Shown here: positions 17,679-26,985 of the stretch, in pieces
How positions within the stretch are numbered: position 1 is the first letter of the stretch
Layout of the letters: each line of letters begins with the position of its first letter
Assembly: GCA_029260455.1 (NCBI GenBank)
Contig: JAJDDF010000006.1
Coordinates: 186,001-250,000 of the forward strand
Direction: 5' to 3'
Length of the DNA stretch: 64,000 nt
Source: Phycisphaerales bacterium
Lineage (GTDB): Bacteria > Planctomycetota > Phycisphaerae > Phycisphaerales > UBA1924
The notes under the pieces: generated by a model
What the model was told of the DNA's origin: nothing
Database searches by the model: none
What the model saw: only the letters and a program-made list of their open reading frames with translations
Translations under genes and position numbers: made by a program

Positions 17679-18479
17679 ATGGACGACCGGAACACTGCCC
17701 CATCCCGACCGATCAGACCTTTCGCCCTTGACCGCCGAGCTGCGGTGGGTGCTGGTGCCCGGGCCCTCATCGGGCTGAGCATGGCGTCTTTTCTCGTGGG
17801 GTGTGCGGGCAGCAGCAGCCAGCAGGTCGCCGCCACGCCTCATCGTCGATCGATGGATGATCTGGTGAGCAGATGGGGGCAACGAGCAAAAAATGCCGCC
17901 GCCCTCGATCCCTCCACCCCCGCGACCTCTTGGTCACCCCGAAGCGGTGAATCAACTTGGCGGGCGCAACCCGTGCGCCTTCGCACAGGGTGGGCAAAGG
18001 AGGGGGTCATGCCTCGCCTCATGGCGCGGATGCAGCCGATCACCCGCATCACTTTGCATCATGATGGCATGAACCCATTCACCGCAACCAATGAGCGCGA
18101 AGCCGCCGCCCGACTGGAACTAATTCGGCGTGCGCATCGCGGTCGCAATTTCGGTGATATCGGCTATCACTACCTTGTTGATCCTGCTGGTCGCATCTGG
18201 GAGGGCCGCCAATTGACGTGGCAAGGCGCCCACGTTGCAAGACAAAACCTTGGCAACCTTGGCATCTGCTGCCTTGGCAACTTTGAAGAACAATCACCCA
18301 CCGATGCGCAGCTGCGCGCTGTTGAAGCATTCACTATTTCACAGATGCACCGTTTCAATGTGCCGGTGAACCGCATTTATACGCACCGCGAACTGGCACC
18401 CACGGCCTGCCCGGGGCGCAATTTACAACCTCGATTACTCTCGATGCGCCGTTCAGGTGGCGCGCTCGCTCAGGCTTGA
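17679..18479 (+). CDS. Lipoprotein N-acetylmuramoyl-L-alanine amidase (PGRP/amidase_2)
   Basis: A 266-aa exported enzyme. A basic N-terminus leads to a hydrophobic stretch ending in a lipobox (FLVGC near residue 42). The amidase_2/PGRP domain spans about residues 115-250. Zinc ligands are His in ITLHHDG, His in YTHREL and Cys in TACPGR; the IGYHYLVDPAGRIWEGR core is also present. It would cut the amide bond between MurNAc and the stem peptide. A twin-arginine (DRRAAVGAG) before the hydrophobic segment suggests Tat export. Confidence 0.88.
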   Translation: MDDRNTAPSRPIRPFALDRRAAVGAGARALIGLSMASFLVGCAGSSSQQVAATPHRRSMDDLVSRWGQRAKNAAALDPSTPATSWSPRSGESTWRAQPVRLRTGWAKEGVMPRLMARMQPITRITLHHDGMNPFTATNEREAAARLELIRRAHRGRNFGDIGYHYLVDPAGRIWEGRQLTWQGAHVARQNLGNLGICCLGNFEEQSPTDAQLRAVEAFTISQMHRFNVPVNRIYTHRELAPTACPGRNLQPRLLSMRRSGGALAQA

Positions 18480-18482
18480 AAA

Positions 18483-19139
18483 CTAGATGTTTCTTCCTCT
18501 GGCGCGGAAAAAATCACGCCCGTGCGGCTCCTGACCATTCAGTTTCTTCCAGTCCAGTACATACAGCCGCCATGTGTCATCCGGGTCACGGCGCCATTCA
18601 CCTTGCCACACTGTGAAATTCATCCCGCCGCCTTGGATCGAAGTGCGCACGCTGAAACGAACGCGCCCGCTGAGTTTCGAATCTGTAATCGATGCAACCG
18701 TCCGTCGACTGTGGCTCTCGATGAGCGCACTGACATTTTCAAGTTCATCAATCAGAAATTGTCTTGGATCAGAAAATGCCATTTCAGCGCCGTCGCGCTT
18801 TATCATCAACCGTTTGGAGAGCATGTCCTCAACTGCCTGGGCATCACCTGTTGCAATCGCATCGACCAATGCCATGGTCTGCGCTTCGATCTGCTCTCGA
18901 GGCGTTGTCACCAGCCGCGATGACGCTGCAAGCCCAACGACGACTGCAACGCCTACGCAACCGACCACTACCGCCCGAATCCCTTTGCCACCGTTGAGGC
19001 ACATCGCAACCCCGGCGATCAACACCACAAACGCCACCGCTGGCGCCATGATCGGGGATTCAAAAAAGATCCGCCCTGCCATGGGCGGCGCGGGCAAGGC
19101 TGCTGCCATCGAAATCCAGCTGTGAGTCGCATTGAGCAT
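18483..19139 (-). CDS. Membrane protein with NTF2-like C-terminal domain
   Basis: 218 aa. Two hydrophobic segments lie at about residues 31-48 and 55-72 (APAVAFVVLIAGVAMCL and AVVVGCVGVAVVVGLAA). A soluble domain follows whose pattern (EQIEAQTMALVDAIATGDAQ, then WQGEWRRDPDDTWRLYVLDW) resembles NTF2/SnoaL-like proteins. The function is unknown. It converges on the amidase with a 3-base gap and is divergent from the Maf operon. Confidence 0.7.
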   Translation of the reverse strand: MLNATHSWISMAAALPAPPMAGRIFFESPIMAPAVAFVVLIAGVAMCLNGGKGIRAVVVGCVGVAVVVGLAASSRLVTTPREQIEAQTMALVDAIATGDAQAVEDMLSKRLMIKRDGAEMAFSDPRQFLIDELENVSALIESHSRRTVASITDSKLSGRVRFSVRTSIQGGGMNFTVWQGEWRRDPDDTWRLYVLDWKKLNGQEPHGRDFFRARGRNI

Positions 19140-19246
19140 CTGTCACATTCTGCGCGAGAATTGACGTTCCGGTTGCAGCGCCTTCGCAAGAACGCCCGAT
19201 AAGACCTTTCAGCGACATCATAGAGATGGTGCGCGCGGAGTTCACT

Positions 19247-22200
19247 ATGTCTCTGACCCTCACCCCTCAAGAAACCGACCAGCGGGTGTTTGACGCCAAC
19301 CTGGCGGCGCTCGTCAAGCATTCTCCATTGATCGCGAGTGTGGTGGGGTCGGCACATGCGCGGCGTGATGTCGTTTTTTTAGCGACCGATGAAGATGCCA
19401 TCTGTGCCGTCGCTGCAGGCGTCCCACTGTGCAGCAAACGGCGGCCACTCGAAGAAGCACAGCGATTTGCGAATCGGATCGATCTTGAAAAATCCGGCGG
19501 CATCATTGTGATGGGCTTTGGTGCAGGCCACCACGTGCGCGCAGTAGTCGACCGCGCCCGCAGCGCATCGACGGTCATCGTCTTCGAGCCTGATGTTGCC
19601 CTCTTGCGCGCTGTGCTTGAAAATATCGATTGCAGCACATGGCTCGCTCAAGGGCTGGTTTCATTCGTCACCGATGCTGATGATGCCCTGCAGCTTTCTG
19701 CCTGCATTCGCGGCTCAGAAGCGTTTCTGTCAATCGGCGCTGAAATTGTTGACCACCCACCAAGCAGAGTGCGTCTCGGTGAAGCAGCAAAACGCTTTGC
19801 TTCAAGACTGACCGATGCCATTGGTGCCATGCGCACCGGCGTGGTAACGACACTGGTGCAAAGCGATGTGACGCTGCGCAATCAGTTGATGAATATCGAT
19901 CACTATGTATCACAACCCGACATCAATGACCTCCGGAACCTTGCAAACAACTACCCCTCGGTCGTTGTTTCAGCGGGCCCAAGCCTGCAGCGGAATCTGC
20001 ATCTGCTGAGCAATCCGGAAATACAAAACCGTGCGGTCATCATTGCGGTGCAGACCATGCTCAAGCCGCTGCTTGATCGCGGCATTCGCCCGCACTTTGT
20101 GACCGCGCTCGATCATCATGAAATCAGTCAGCGCTTCTATGAGGGTTTGACCGCACAAGATGTCGAGGGTGTCACACTTGTCATTGAACCCAAAGCCAAT
20201 CCTGCGATCCCCGACAGTTTTCCCGGCGCGATTCGCGTGGCTGGTGATGAGCGCCTTGATGAACTGCTCGGCGCCGATGTACTTGGGAACACACCCAAGG
20301 CACGCATCAAACCGGGTGCAACGGTAGCACATCTCGCGTATTATCTTGCGAAATTCCTTGGCAGCAACCCCGTGATTCTCATCGGACAGGACTTGGGCTT
20401 TACCGATGGGCAATATTACGCGGACGGTGCCTCGATACACAATATCTGGGCGGGTGAATTGAACAAGTTTCGCACGCTTGAAATGTTTGAATGGGAGCGC
20501 ATCGTGCGCAACCGTCGGCATTTGCGGCACCTCAAAGATCATCTGGGTCGACCCATCTATTCAGATGCGCAAATGGAAACCTATCTCGCGCACTTTGAGA
20601 CCGACTTTGCCCGCGATATTGACGCTGGACTGCACGTTATTGATGCCACCGAAGGCGGTGTGCTCAAGCGCGGCCCAGAAATCATGCCGCTCCAGAACGC
20701 CCTTGATGCCTTCGCACAAAAAGCTCTTCCGAAATCCTTTCGGAATGTATGTTGCAATGCATCTTCGAGTGATGTCGATCCGTCGTCCGAACCTGCGCGC
20801 CTGCGCATCAAGACGCTTCGGCGCGAAGTGCGGGATGTTGCCCGCCTGAGCCGCGACACTGCGCAAATGTTGCACAAAATCAACACCTCTGATCAAAAAC
20901 GCACCAATGAATTGATAGCCCGCGTCCATAAAAATCGCGATCGTGTGGAACGACTTGATGGCGGCTATTCACTCGTTCGACATCTCAACCAAGCCGGTGC
21001 GCTCAAACGCTTCAAGGCAGATCGCCCGCTCATGCTCGCAGGGGATGAACTGGATCCGCGCGAGCGACAAAAACGACAGATCGATCGGGATGCAGTGAAT
21101 GTGACATGGGTCGCAGACGCAGCAGATGTAGCAGACACACTGCTCGATGACGCAGAAAGTGCACTGCGCGGCGGCGCAAAGCGCACGCGCGACCCATCCT
21201 TTGACGACTCCGGGATAAAGCGTGGCAACAGTACCTCCGCAGCGCGCAAACTGAAATGCCCGGCTGTTATTTGTTTTTCATCGCAAAACGCAGGTGATAT
21301 CGACGTCAACGGCACGCCGGCGCTCGTGCGCACAATACAACGGCTACGCCGTGCGAAATTCATCGACCGCGTCTTGATCCTCGCGCCCAATGATGAACAT
21401 GCTGCGCAAGCCACGGGTCTGTCGCACGAACTTCGCGCTGATCCGCGCGTTGAAGTGGTTTCGCAATCACTCCCAAGTGAACTTCGACAAGCTGATGCGC
21501 ACTGGGCAGCGCGCATACAACGCGCCCGACGCTGGGCGCGGCATTGTTGGCGAGGTGGCCTTGGCGGGGCAAGCTGCTTTGATGAAACTTTCACGCCGCA
21601 AGCACTCCATGCACTCATGCATGAGCGCAAAGCACCGGCAGCGATTGTGGTTGGTGCGAACTGGTGCGCAGTAGATCCGGCGCTGTGTGATGATCTTATT
21701 TTGCGCCATGCTGAGTGTCCCGAGCGCCATCCAATGACATTCACACAGGCAGTGCCTGGACTCGCGCCGTGCGTGATCAGCGCGACACTAACAGAACAGA
21801 TGGCAACTGCTGCGCGATCAGGCGTAACCTTTGCAAGCATGGGTGGCTTGCTCGGGTATTTGCCAGCGGCGCCTGCGCCCGATCCCATCGCAAGACCAGC
21901 CTGTGTCACGATCTCTCCAACGGTGCGCGATGCCTTGCAGCGCTTTATTGCCGATGACCTGCGCAATGCACATTGGCTAGGGCAGGTATTCTCTACTGCT
22001 GGAGATGATGCAACTGCGGAACAGATCGCATCGGCAGCCCGCACTATTGAAATGCCTGCGCGCATTGACGAAATAGTCATCGAATTGGTTGGCCGAACGT
22101 TTCCTGCATCGGGATTGCATGCGCAGTGGTACCCGAATGTGCCGAACGATCAACTGATGAAGATGCAGACATTTGAGCGCATCGTAAAAAATATTCTCGT

Positions 22201-22777
22201 TGATGAGCCCGATGCCGCGATCACGCTTGCTGGCCCGGGCGGCACTGCCATTGCAGGCGATCCGGTAGATCATCCCGAATTCGCTGCCTTTGTCGAGCGC
22301 GCCCGTGAACTTGGTGCGAGATGGATTCACGTTCGCACTTCGGCGCGCAGCTCCGCATTCGAAACTGCGCCGCTATATATGGCCCAATGCGATGTCGTGA
22401 GTATCGACCTGCTTGCTGTTGCACCAGAAGTTGCGCGCGCTATCACTGGCACACTTGATTTCGAACACGCCGTCGAGCGCACTCTTGCGCTTCATCAGGC
22501 CATGACGCAGCAGGGCGGTTCCATGCAGCGCTGGGTCGTGCCGCGCATCACGCGATGCGATGCAACATATGAAGATATTGAACCGTTTTACGATCGATGG
22601 AGTACACAATTCGGTGCTGCCGCAATTGATGCGCTGCCACGCACATTACCCGGCGAACGCATTGCACCGTTGACTGTGCCGCTTCGCGCATCTGCCCATC
22701 TTGCATCGCGCTGTCGTCACATTCTTCCGGATGGCACACCCATCGCAAATAACACCTTGCCGGGAGTTTCCACGTGA
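19247..22777 (+). CDS. Maf/DUF115 glycosyltransferase fused to NTP-transferase-like and radical-SAM-like domains
   Basis: 1176 aa, started at ATG 19247 with CGGAG six bases upstream. Residues about 210-400 match the Maf/DUF115 family (VVVSAGPSLQRNL, IIAVQTMLKPLLDRGIRPHF, ILIGQDLGFTDG). This family transfers nonulosonic acids to flagellin. Residues about 665-880 resemble a cytidylyltransferase-like fold. Residues about 935-1175 resemble a radical-SAM/SPASM protein (RIDEIVIEL strand, CDVVSIDLLA, EPFYDRW, CRHILPDG) but lack the CxxxCxxC cluster motif. It heads an operon with neuABC homologues, its stop overlapping the next GTG. Confidence 0.85.
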   Translation: MSLTLTPQETDQRVFDANLAALVKHSPLIASVVGSAHARRDVVFLATDEDAICAVAAGVPLCSKRRPLEEAQRFANRIDLEKSGGIIVMGFGAGHHVRAVVDRARSASTVIVFEPDVALLRAVLENIDCSTWLAQGLVSFVTDADDALQLSACIRGSEAFLSIGAEIVDHPPSRVRLGEAAKRFASRLTDAIGAMRTGVVTTLVQSDVTLRNQLMNIDHYVSQPDINDLRNLANNYPSVVVSAGPSLQRNLHLLSNPEIQNRAVIIAVQTMLKPLLDRGIRPHFVTALDHHEISQRFYEGLTAQDVEGVTLVIEPKANPAIPDSFPGAIRVAGDERLDELLGADVLGNTPKARIKPGATVAHLAYYLAKFLGSNPVILIGQDLGFTDGQYYADGASIHNIWAGELNKFRTLEMFEWERIVRNRRHLRHLKDHLGRPIYSDAQMETYLAHFETDFARDIDAGLHVIDATEGGVLKRGPEIMPLQNALDAFAQKALPKSFRNVCCNASSSDVDPSSEPARLRIKTLRREVRDVARLSRDTAQMLHKINTSDQKRTNELIARVHKNRDRVERLDGGYSLVRHLNQAGALKRFKADRPLMLAGDELDPRERQKRQIDRDAVNVTWVADAADVADTLLDDAESALRGGAKRTRDPSFDDSGIKRGNSTSAARKLKCPAVICFSSQNAGDIDVNGTPALVRTIQRLRRAKFIDRVLILAPNDEHAAQATGLSHELRADPRVEVVSQSLPSELRQADAHWAARIQRARRWARHCWRGGLGGASCFDETFTPQALHALMHERKAPAAIVVGANWCAVDPALCDDLILRHAECPERHPMTFTQAVPGLAPCVISATLTEQMATAARSGVTFASMGGLLGYLPAAPAPDPIARPACVTISPTVRDALQRFIADDLRNAHWLGQVFSTAGDDATAEQIASAARTIEMPARIDEIVIELVGRTFPASGLHAQWYPNVPNDQLMKMQTFERIVKNILVDEPDAAITLAGPGGTAIAGDPVDHPEFAAFVERARELGARWIHVRTSARSSAFETAPLYMAQCDVVSIDLLAVAPEVARAITGTLDFEHAVERTLALHQAMTQQGGSMQRWVVPRITRCDATYEDIEPFYDRWSTQFGAAAIDALPRTLPGERIAPLTVPLRASAHLASRCRHILPDGTPIANNTLPGVST

Positions 22778-23523
22778 AAACGCTTGCCATTGTGCTGGCG
22801 CGGGCTGGCAGCAAGGGCCTGCCCGGCAAAAATATCCGCCCCATCGGCGGCAAACCCTGTGTTGCATGGACCATCGAAACCGCGCTGAATAGCTCTCGCA
22901 TCGCACGTGTTGTTGTCACAACCGATTGCCCACATGTACGAGCTATCGCAGCATCATTCGGTGCGTTCGCTGTTGGCCGGCCGTCATCACTTGCCAGCGA
23001 CACCGCCACTGTTGATGATGCAGCGCGCCATGCGCTGGTCGCAACAGAAACACACAACGCATGCGATTTCGATGCTATCGCACTACTCTATGGAAATGTT
23101 CCGGTGCGCCCGGCTGACTTGATCAACAACGCTGTTGCATTGCTCGATCGCACGAATTGCGATTCGGTGCAGAGTTACACTGGCGTTGGCAAGCATCATC
23201 CCTGGTGGACGTGTCGCGTCGATGAAACCACTGGTGATGTAACACCGTGGGAAGGTGACAGGCTCAATCATGGCGTATACCGCAGGCAGGATTTGCCCGC
23301 AGCTCATATTCCAGATGGCGGCGTGCTCATCGTAACACGCGCAGCGCTGATGCTCGAACTCTCGGATGTGCACTCCGGTCCGCACGCATTCCTTGGCAAC
23401 AATCAGCGTGGCATCCTGACTGCAGAAGGTTCCGTCATTGATATCGATACCGAACTTGATGCGCTTGTTGCCGACGCTATCCTGAGCCAGCGCACAGAAG
23501 CACTCACTGGTTCATCGTCGTGA
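22774..23523 (+). CDS. neuA: CMP-nonulosonate cytidylyltransferase (NeuA/LegF/PseF type)
   Basis: 249 aa, GTG start in a GTGA overlap with the Maf gene. It opens with the cytidylyltransferase signature IVLARAGSKGLPGKNIRPIG, followed by GKPCVAWTIETAL and the DCPHVRAIAASFGA segment. It activates a sialic-acid-like sugar with CTP to the CMP-sugar donor used by a Maf or sialyltransferase. Which sugar (Neu5Ac, legionaminic or pseudaminic acid) cannot be told from this gene alone. Confidence 0.88.
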   Translation: MKTLAIVLARAGSKGLPGKNIRPIGGKPCVAWTIETALNSSRIARVVVTTDCPHVRAIAASFGAFAVGRPSSLASDTATVDDAARHALVATETHNACDFDAIALLYGNVPVRPADLINNAVALLDRTNCDSVQSYTGVGKHHPWWTCRVDETTGDVTPWEGDRLNHGVYRRQDLPAAHIPDGGVLIVTRAALMLELSDVHSGPHAFLGNNQRGILTAEGSVIDIDTELDALVADAILSQRTEALTGSSS

Positions 23524-24560
23524 ATATCGCTCAGCGCCGCATCGCCCACGACGAACCGGTGTACATCATCGCGGAACTTGGCGTGAATCATGATGGTGAT
23601 GTTCGCCGTGCACTCGATATGGTTGATGCCGCCGCCGGAGCTGGTGCGGATGCCATCAAGTTGCAGCACTTTCGCGCAGAACTACTCCTGAGCGCTGCAG
23701 CACACTCGGCGCAATATCAAATCAATGCAGGCGAACCTGATCCAATTGCAATGTTGCAACGACTTGAACTCGATATAGATGCCTTGGCTTCGGTGTGTAA
23801 CCGTGCGCACGAGAATGGCATGCATACCATCGTCACTGTCTTTAGCACCGAACTCGTTGCTCATGCTGCCCTGCTTCCGATTGATGCTTTCAAAACCGCT
23901 TCGCCTGACATAGTGCATCGCCCCTTGCTGGACTCGCTTGCGGCAACAGGCACCCCGCTCATTGTCAGTACCGGCGCCTCGACCATGGAAGAAGTGCGGC
24001 GCGCTGTTCACTGGCTTGAATCGGTTCGCGCCCGCCTTGCTCTTTTGCAGTGTGTCAGTGCGTATCCTGCGCCAATGGAACACGCTGCGCTCGATGGCAT
24101 CACCGCCCTGCAACACGCCTTCCCTGACCTGCCCATCGGCTACAGCGATCACACGGCACACGACAACACCGGCGCGCTCGCCGTGCAACACGGCGCAGTG
24201 ATTCTCGAAAAACATTTTACATGGAGCCGAGATGCCACCGGCCCGGACCACGCAACATCACTCGACCCAGATGGCTTGGCCCGGTATGTGCAACACGCAC
24301 GCGCAACGGTTCGCAACAAACCCTCCTCAACTGCTTCAAAAACAGTGCTTCTACTCGAACATGATGTTCGCACGGTCTCGCGCCAATCCATTGTGACAAA
24401 GCACTGTATTCATGCTGGCAAGTGCGTAGAACGTAGCGACATCACATTCAAACGCCCGGGCACCGGCTTTGAACCATGGCAGATTGACGAGGTGATCGGG
24501 CGCACTGCAGCGCACGACATGACCCAGGATATGCCGATCACGCCCGAGGATCTGACATGA
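23520..24560 (+). CDS. neuB: N-acetylneuraminate synthase family protein (NeuB/LegI type)
   Basis: 346 aa, GTG start in a GTGA overlap. The NeuB barrel has IIAELGVNHDGDVRRALDMV at the N-terminus, ADAIKLQHF, a STGAST motif and IGYSDHT. A SAF/antifreeze-like domain forms the last 60 residues (VRTVSRQSIV, GTGFEPWQIDEVIGR). It condenses PEP with a six-carbon amino sugar to form the nine-carbon acid. It lies between the cytidylyltransferase and the epimerase, as expected for one biosynthetic unit. Confidence 0.9.
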   Translation: MNIAQRRIAHDEPVYIIAELGVNHDGDVRRALDMVDAAAGAGADAIKLQHFRAELLLSAAAHSAQYQINAGEPDPIAMLQRLELDIDALASVCNRAHENGMHTIVTVFSTELVAHAALLPIDAFKTASPDIVHRPLLDSLAATGTPLIVSTGASTMEEVRRAVHWLESVRARLALLQCVSAYPAPMEHAALDGITALQHAFPDLPIGYSDHTAHDNTGALAVQHGAVILEKHFTWSRDATGPDHATSLDPDGLARYVQHARATVRNKPSSTASKTVLLLEHDVRTVSRQSIVTKHCIHAGKCVERSDITFKRPGTGFEPWQIDEVIGRTAAHDMTQDMPITPEDLT

Positions 24561-25735
24561 CACGTGCTCGACGCATTGCGGTCGTCACCGGCACGCGCGC
24601 CGAGTGGGGTTTACTCGCGTCAATCGTTGCATGTCTTGATGCGACACCGAATTGCGAATCGCTCATCTTCGCTGCTGGCGCGCATCTACTCCCACCTGCA
24701 CACACGATCAATGAGCTACCTCGCGTGGACGGGCGCATCGAAATGCAGCAGCCCGGCAAGACCGGCAGACTCGCAGACGCCGTCGCCCTCGCACGCGGCA
24801 TCGAGGGCTTTGCGCGTGCATTCGCCGAAGAACAGCCCGATTGGGTCGTCGTGCTTGGCGATCGCATCGAAGCCTTCGCCGCTGCGTCTGCCGCGAGTGT
24901 CGGTGGCATCGCGCTCGCGCATATTCATGGCGGCGATCGCGCTGAGGGCGTCGCCGACGAAGCCATGCGGCACGCGATCACCAAACTCGCGCACCTGCAT
25001 TTGCCCGCGACAGAGCAATCTGCTGAGCGCATTGTGCGCATGGGCGAGCGCCCCGAGCATGTGCATGTCGTTGGCTCCCCTGCTGCGATCGGCATCGACC
25101 AAGTGCAGCCGCTCGATGATGCGACCTGGAACGACCTCGGCGCGCCAGAGTTGGTGCTGCTCTTGCATCCCACCGGGCGCGGCGAAGACGCTGAGCGCGC
25201 CACTGCCGAAACATTGCGCGCCGCGTCGCTTGGCACGCCCACGCTCTGGCTCTACCCCAATCACGATCCGGATCGCGAGACGATTGTGGAAGTGATCGAG
25301 CAAGCTGAGTCAGGGGGCGATTGTGTTCCGTGCGCGCATGTGCCGCATGCGATATTTCGCAGTGTGCTCAAGCGCCTGGGCGAATCAGGCGGCGTACTCG
25401 TCGGCAACAGTTCTGCGGGCCTGATCGAAGCGGCGCTGCTGCACTGCCCGACGGTCGATATCGGCAACCGTCAGGCCGGCCGCGAACGCGCCAACAATGT
25501 GGTGCATGTGGACGATGAGCAAACCCGACTTGCAAGCAAGTCGGGCCACCCGAGGGAAACAGCGAGCCACCCGAAGCGGGTCAATCAGATCACTGCCGCC
25601 ATCACCGACGCCCGTGCCCTCGATCGCACCGCCTTCACCCACCCCTATGGCCCGGGAGATGCCGACGTGCGCATTGCGGCGTTGTTGATGACAATTGATC
25701 CGGGGGGAGTGGTGAGGAAAAGGAATGTGTACTGA
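24557..25735 (+). CDS. neuC: UDP-GlcNAc 2-epimerase, hydrolysing (NeuC/LegG type), with an insert
   Basis: 392 aa, ATGA overlap with neuB. The NeuC/WecB fold is shown by AVVTGTRAEWGLL at the start, IHGGDRAEGVADEAMRHAI, VGSPAAIGID and GVLVGNSSAGLIEAA with VDIGNRQAGRERANNV near the end. It makes the N-acetylmannosamine-type precursor for NeuB. Just after NNVVHVDDE about 20 residues (EQTRLASKSGHPRETASHPK) appear foreign. They are encoded by a perfect 10-bp palindrome and a direct repeat, and the reading frame is kept. Confidence 0.88.
   Translation: MTRARRIAVVTGTRAEWGLLASIVACLDATPNCESLIFAAGAHLLPPAHTINELPRVDGRIEMQQPGKTGRLADAVALARGIEGFARAFAEEQPDWVVVLGDRIEAFAAASAASVGGIALAHIHGGDRAEGVADEAMRHAITKLAHLHLPATEQSAERIVRMGERPEHVHVVGSPAAIGIDQVQPLDDATWNDLGAPELVLLLHPTGRGEDAERATAETLRAASLGTPTLWLYPNHDPDRETIVEVIEQAESGGDCVPCAHVPHAIFRSVLKRLGESGGVLVGNSSAGLIEAALLHCPTVDIGNRQAGRERANNVVHVDDEQTRLASKSGHPRETASHPKRVNQITAAITDARALDRTAFTHPYGPGDADVRIAALLMTIDPGGVVRKRNVY
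25524..25574. repeat. Palindromic repeat element inside neuC
   Basis: CCCGACTTGC, two bases, then its perfect complement (25524-25545). The palindrome is followed by two copies of GCCACCCGA (25545-25553 and 25566-25574). Such structure is unusual inside a coding region and looks like a small repeat family member inserted in frame. Confidence 0.6.
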
Positions 25736-26788
25736 CTACCCCACCCGCTCCCGCTTCAACTCCCGGCTCATCAGTCGCGCGATGCCGTCGATCGGGTCAA
25801 TCGCCTTGGTCAACACCGCATGCACAGTTTCGCAGATCGGCATCTCGACATTGGTGCGCTGCGCCAATTCGACCACCGCGGCGCAGGTCGAGACGCCCTC
25901 CACCACACTGCTCGTGCGCGCCAGGTAGCTCTCAAGTGGTTCGCCGCGCCCCAGCGCTTCGCCACAGGAGCGGTTTCGACCCTCAGGCGAAAAACACGTT
26001 GTCGCCAGATCGCCTGCCCCCGCAAGACCAAAGAATGTTTCACGATTTGCGCCCAGCGCCACGCCCAGCCGCGCAATCTCCGCCAACCCTCGCGCCAGCA
26101 GCGCGCTCTTGGCGTTGTAGCCCGCCTTCAAGCCATCAAGCATCCCCGCCGCGAGCGCGATCACATTCTTGCACGCGCCGGCAAGTTCAACACCAAGTGC
26201 ATCATCACCCGTATAGATGCGCAGATAGCTCGTGCTGAGCCACTGCTGCGTTGCAATTGCGAGTTCGGGTGATTCCGCCGCAGCGATCATGGTTGCAGGC
26301 ATGCCTCGCGCGAGCTCACTGGCAATCGTCGGCCCGGACAGCACACCCATCACGGGCGGCTCGATGCCCACACCGCTAAGCACATCTTCGATGACCTGCG
26401 TGGGGCGGAGCAATGTTTCATTTTCAACACCCTTGGTGACAGACATCACGCCGATGCAATCCTCCGTAATGTCGGCGAACTCGTCGGCAAGCCTGCCCCA
26501 CACTGAGCGCACGAACTGGGCGGGCACCGCGGAGATGACCAAACGCGCTGGCTGGCCTCCCGGATGCAGTGCCTTGCGGGCGTTTGCGGTCACACGAATA
26601 ATCGGGTCAAGTTCGAACGCTGCAAGTCGAGGTGATCGACGTGACTGACCAAGGGCTGAGGCATCAGCAGGATCGTGCGACCACAGGGCGATTGCGGGGG
26701 CAGAATCACTCACAGCAGCCACCGCCGCCAGCACAAGGCCCATCTGCCCATCACCGATGACCGTAATGCGTGGCTGATCGCTCATCAT
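25736..26788 (-). CDS. gpsA: NAD(P)H-dependent glycerol-3-phosphate dehydrogenase
   Basis: 350 aa. The N-terminal Rossmann fold has TVIGDGQMGLVLAA. The substrate region has ELAGACKNVIALAAGMLDGL with the catalytic lysine, then NAKSALLARGLAE and FFGLAGAGDLATTCFSPEGRN. It reduces dihydroxyacetone phosphate to sn-glycerol-3-phosphate for phospholipid synthesis. Its stop abuts the neuC stop. A second ATG one codon in (26785) is an equally good start. Confidence 0.95.
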   Translation of the reverse strand: MMSDQPRITVIGDGQMGLVLAAVAAVSDSAPAIALWSHDPADASALGQSRRSPRLAAFELDPIIRVTANARKALHPGGQPARLVISAVPAQFVRSVWGRLADEFADITEDCIGVMSVTKGVENETLLRPTQVIEDVLSGVGIEPPVMGVLSGPTIASELARGMPATMIAAAESPELAIATQQWLSTSYLRIYTGDDALGVELAGACKNVIALAAGMLDGLKAGYNAKSALLARGLAEIARLGVALGANRETFFGLAGAGDLATTCFSPEGRNRSCGEALGRGEPLESYLARTSSVVEGVSTCAAVVELAQRTNVEMPICETVHAVLTKAIDPIDGIARLMSRELKRERVG

Positions 26789-26985
26789 CCATTATGCTAC
26801 CCCCCGAAAGAGATACCCGGTTTTTGCACTCCTGAGAACCATGCAGGGCACTTTGGCGTACAAACTGGGCGGGTCCGAGGCCCGGGTCGTACCATGCGCA
26901 GCTCGGGGTTCTTGCAGGCCCCGGTGCATAGGAACCGATTTTTCACAGTGACCGACACCGAATCCCAAGCCGGAGAAGCACGCGA

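Noticed and set aside
18240-18285. Repeated CTTGGCA units in the amidase gene
   Set aside because: They encode a normal part of the amidase fold (NLGNLGICCLGN) and are irregularly spaced, so a functional repeat is unlikely.
19195-19202. CCCGATAA upstream of the Maf gene, like a sigma28 -10 element
   Set aside because: No TAAA-like -35 element lies at the right distance, so a flagellar promoter is not supported.
20965-22080. 371-codon minus-strand frame opposite the Maf gene
   Set aside because: Its Ser/Arg/Ala-rich translation is typical of antisense frames. The plus strand is coding and coupled to neuA.
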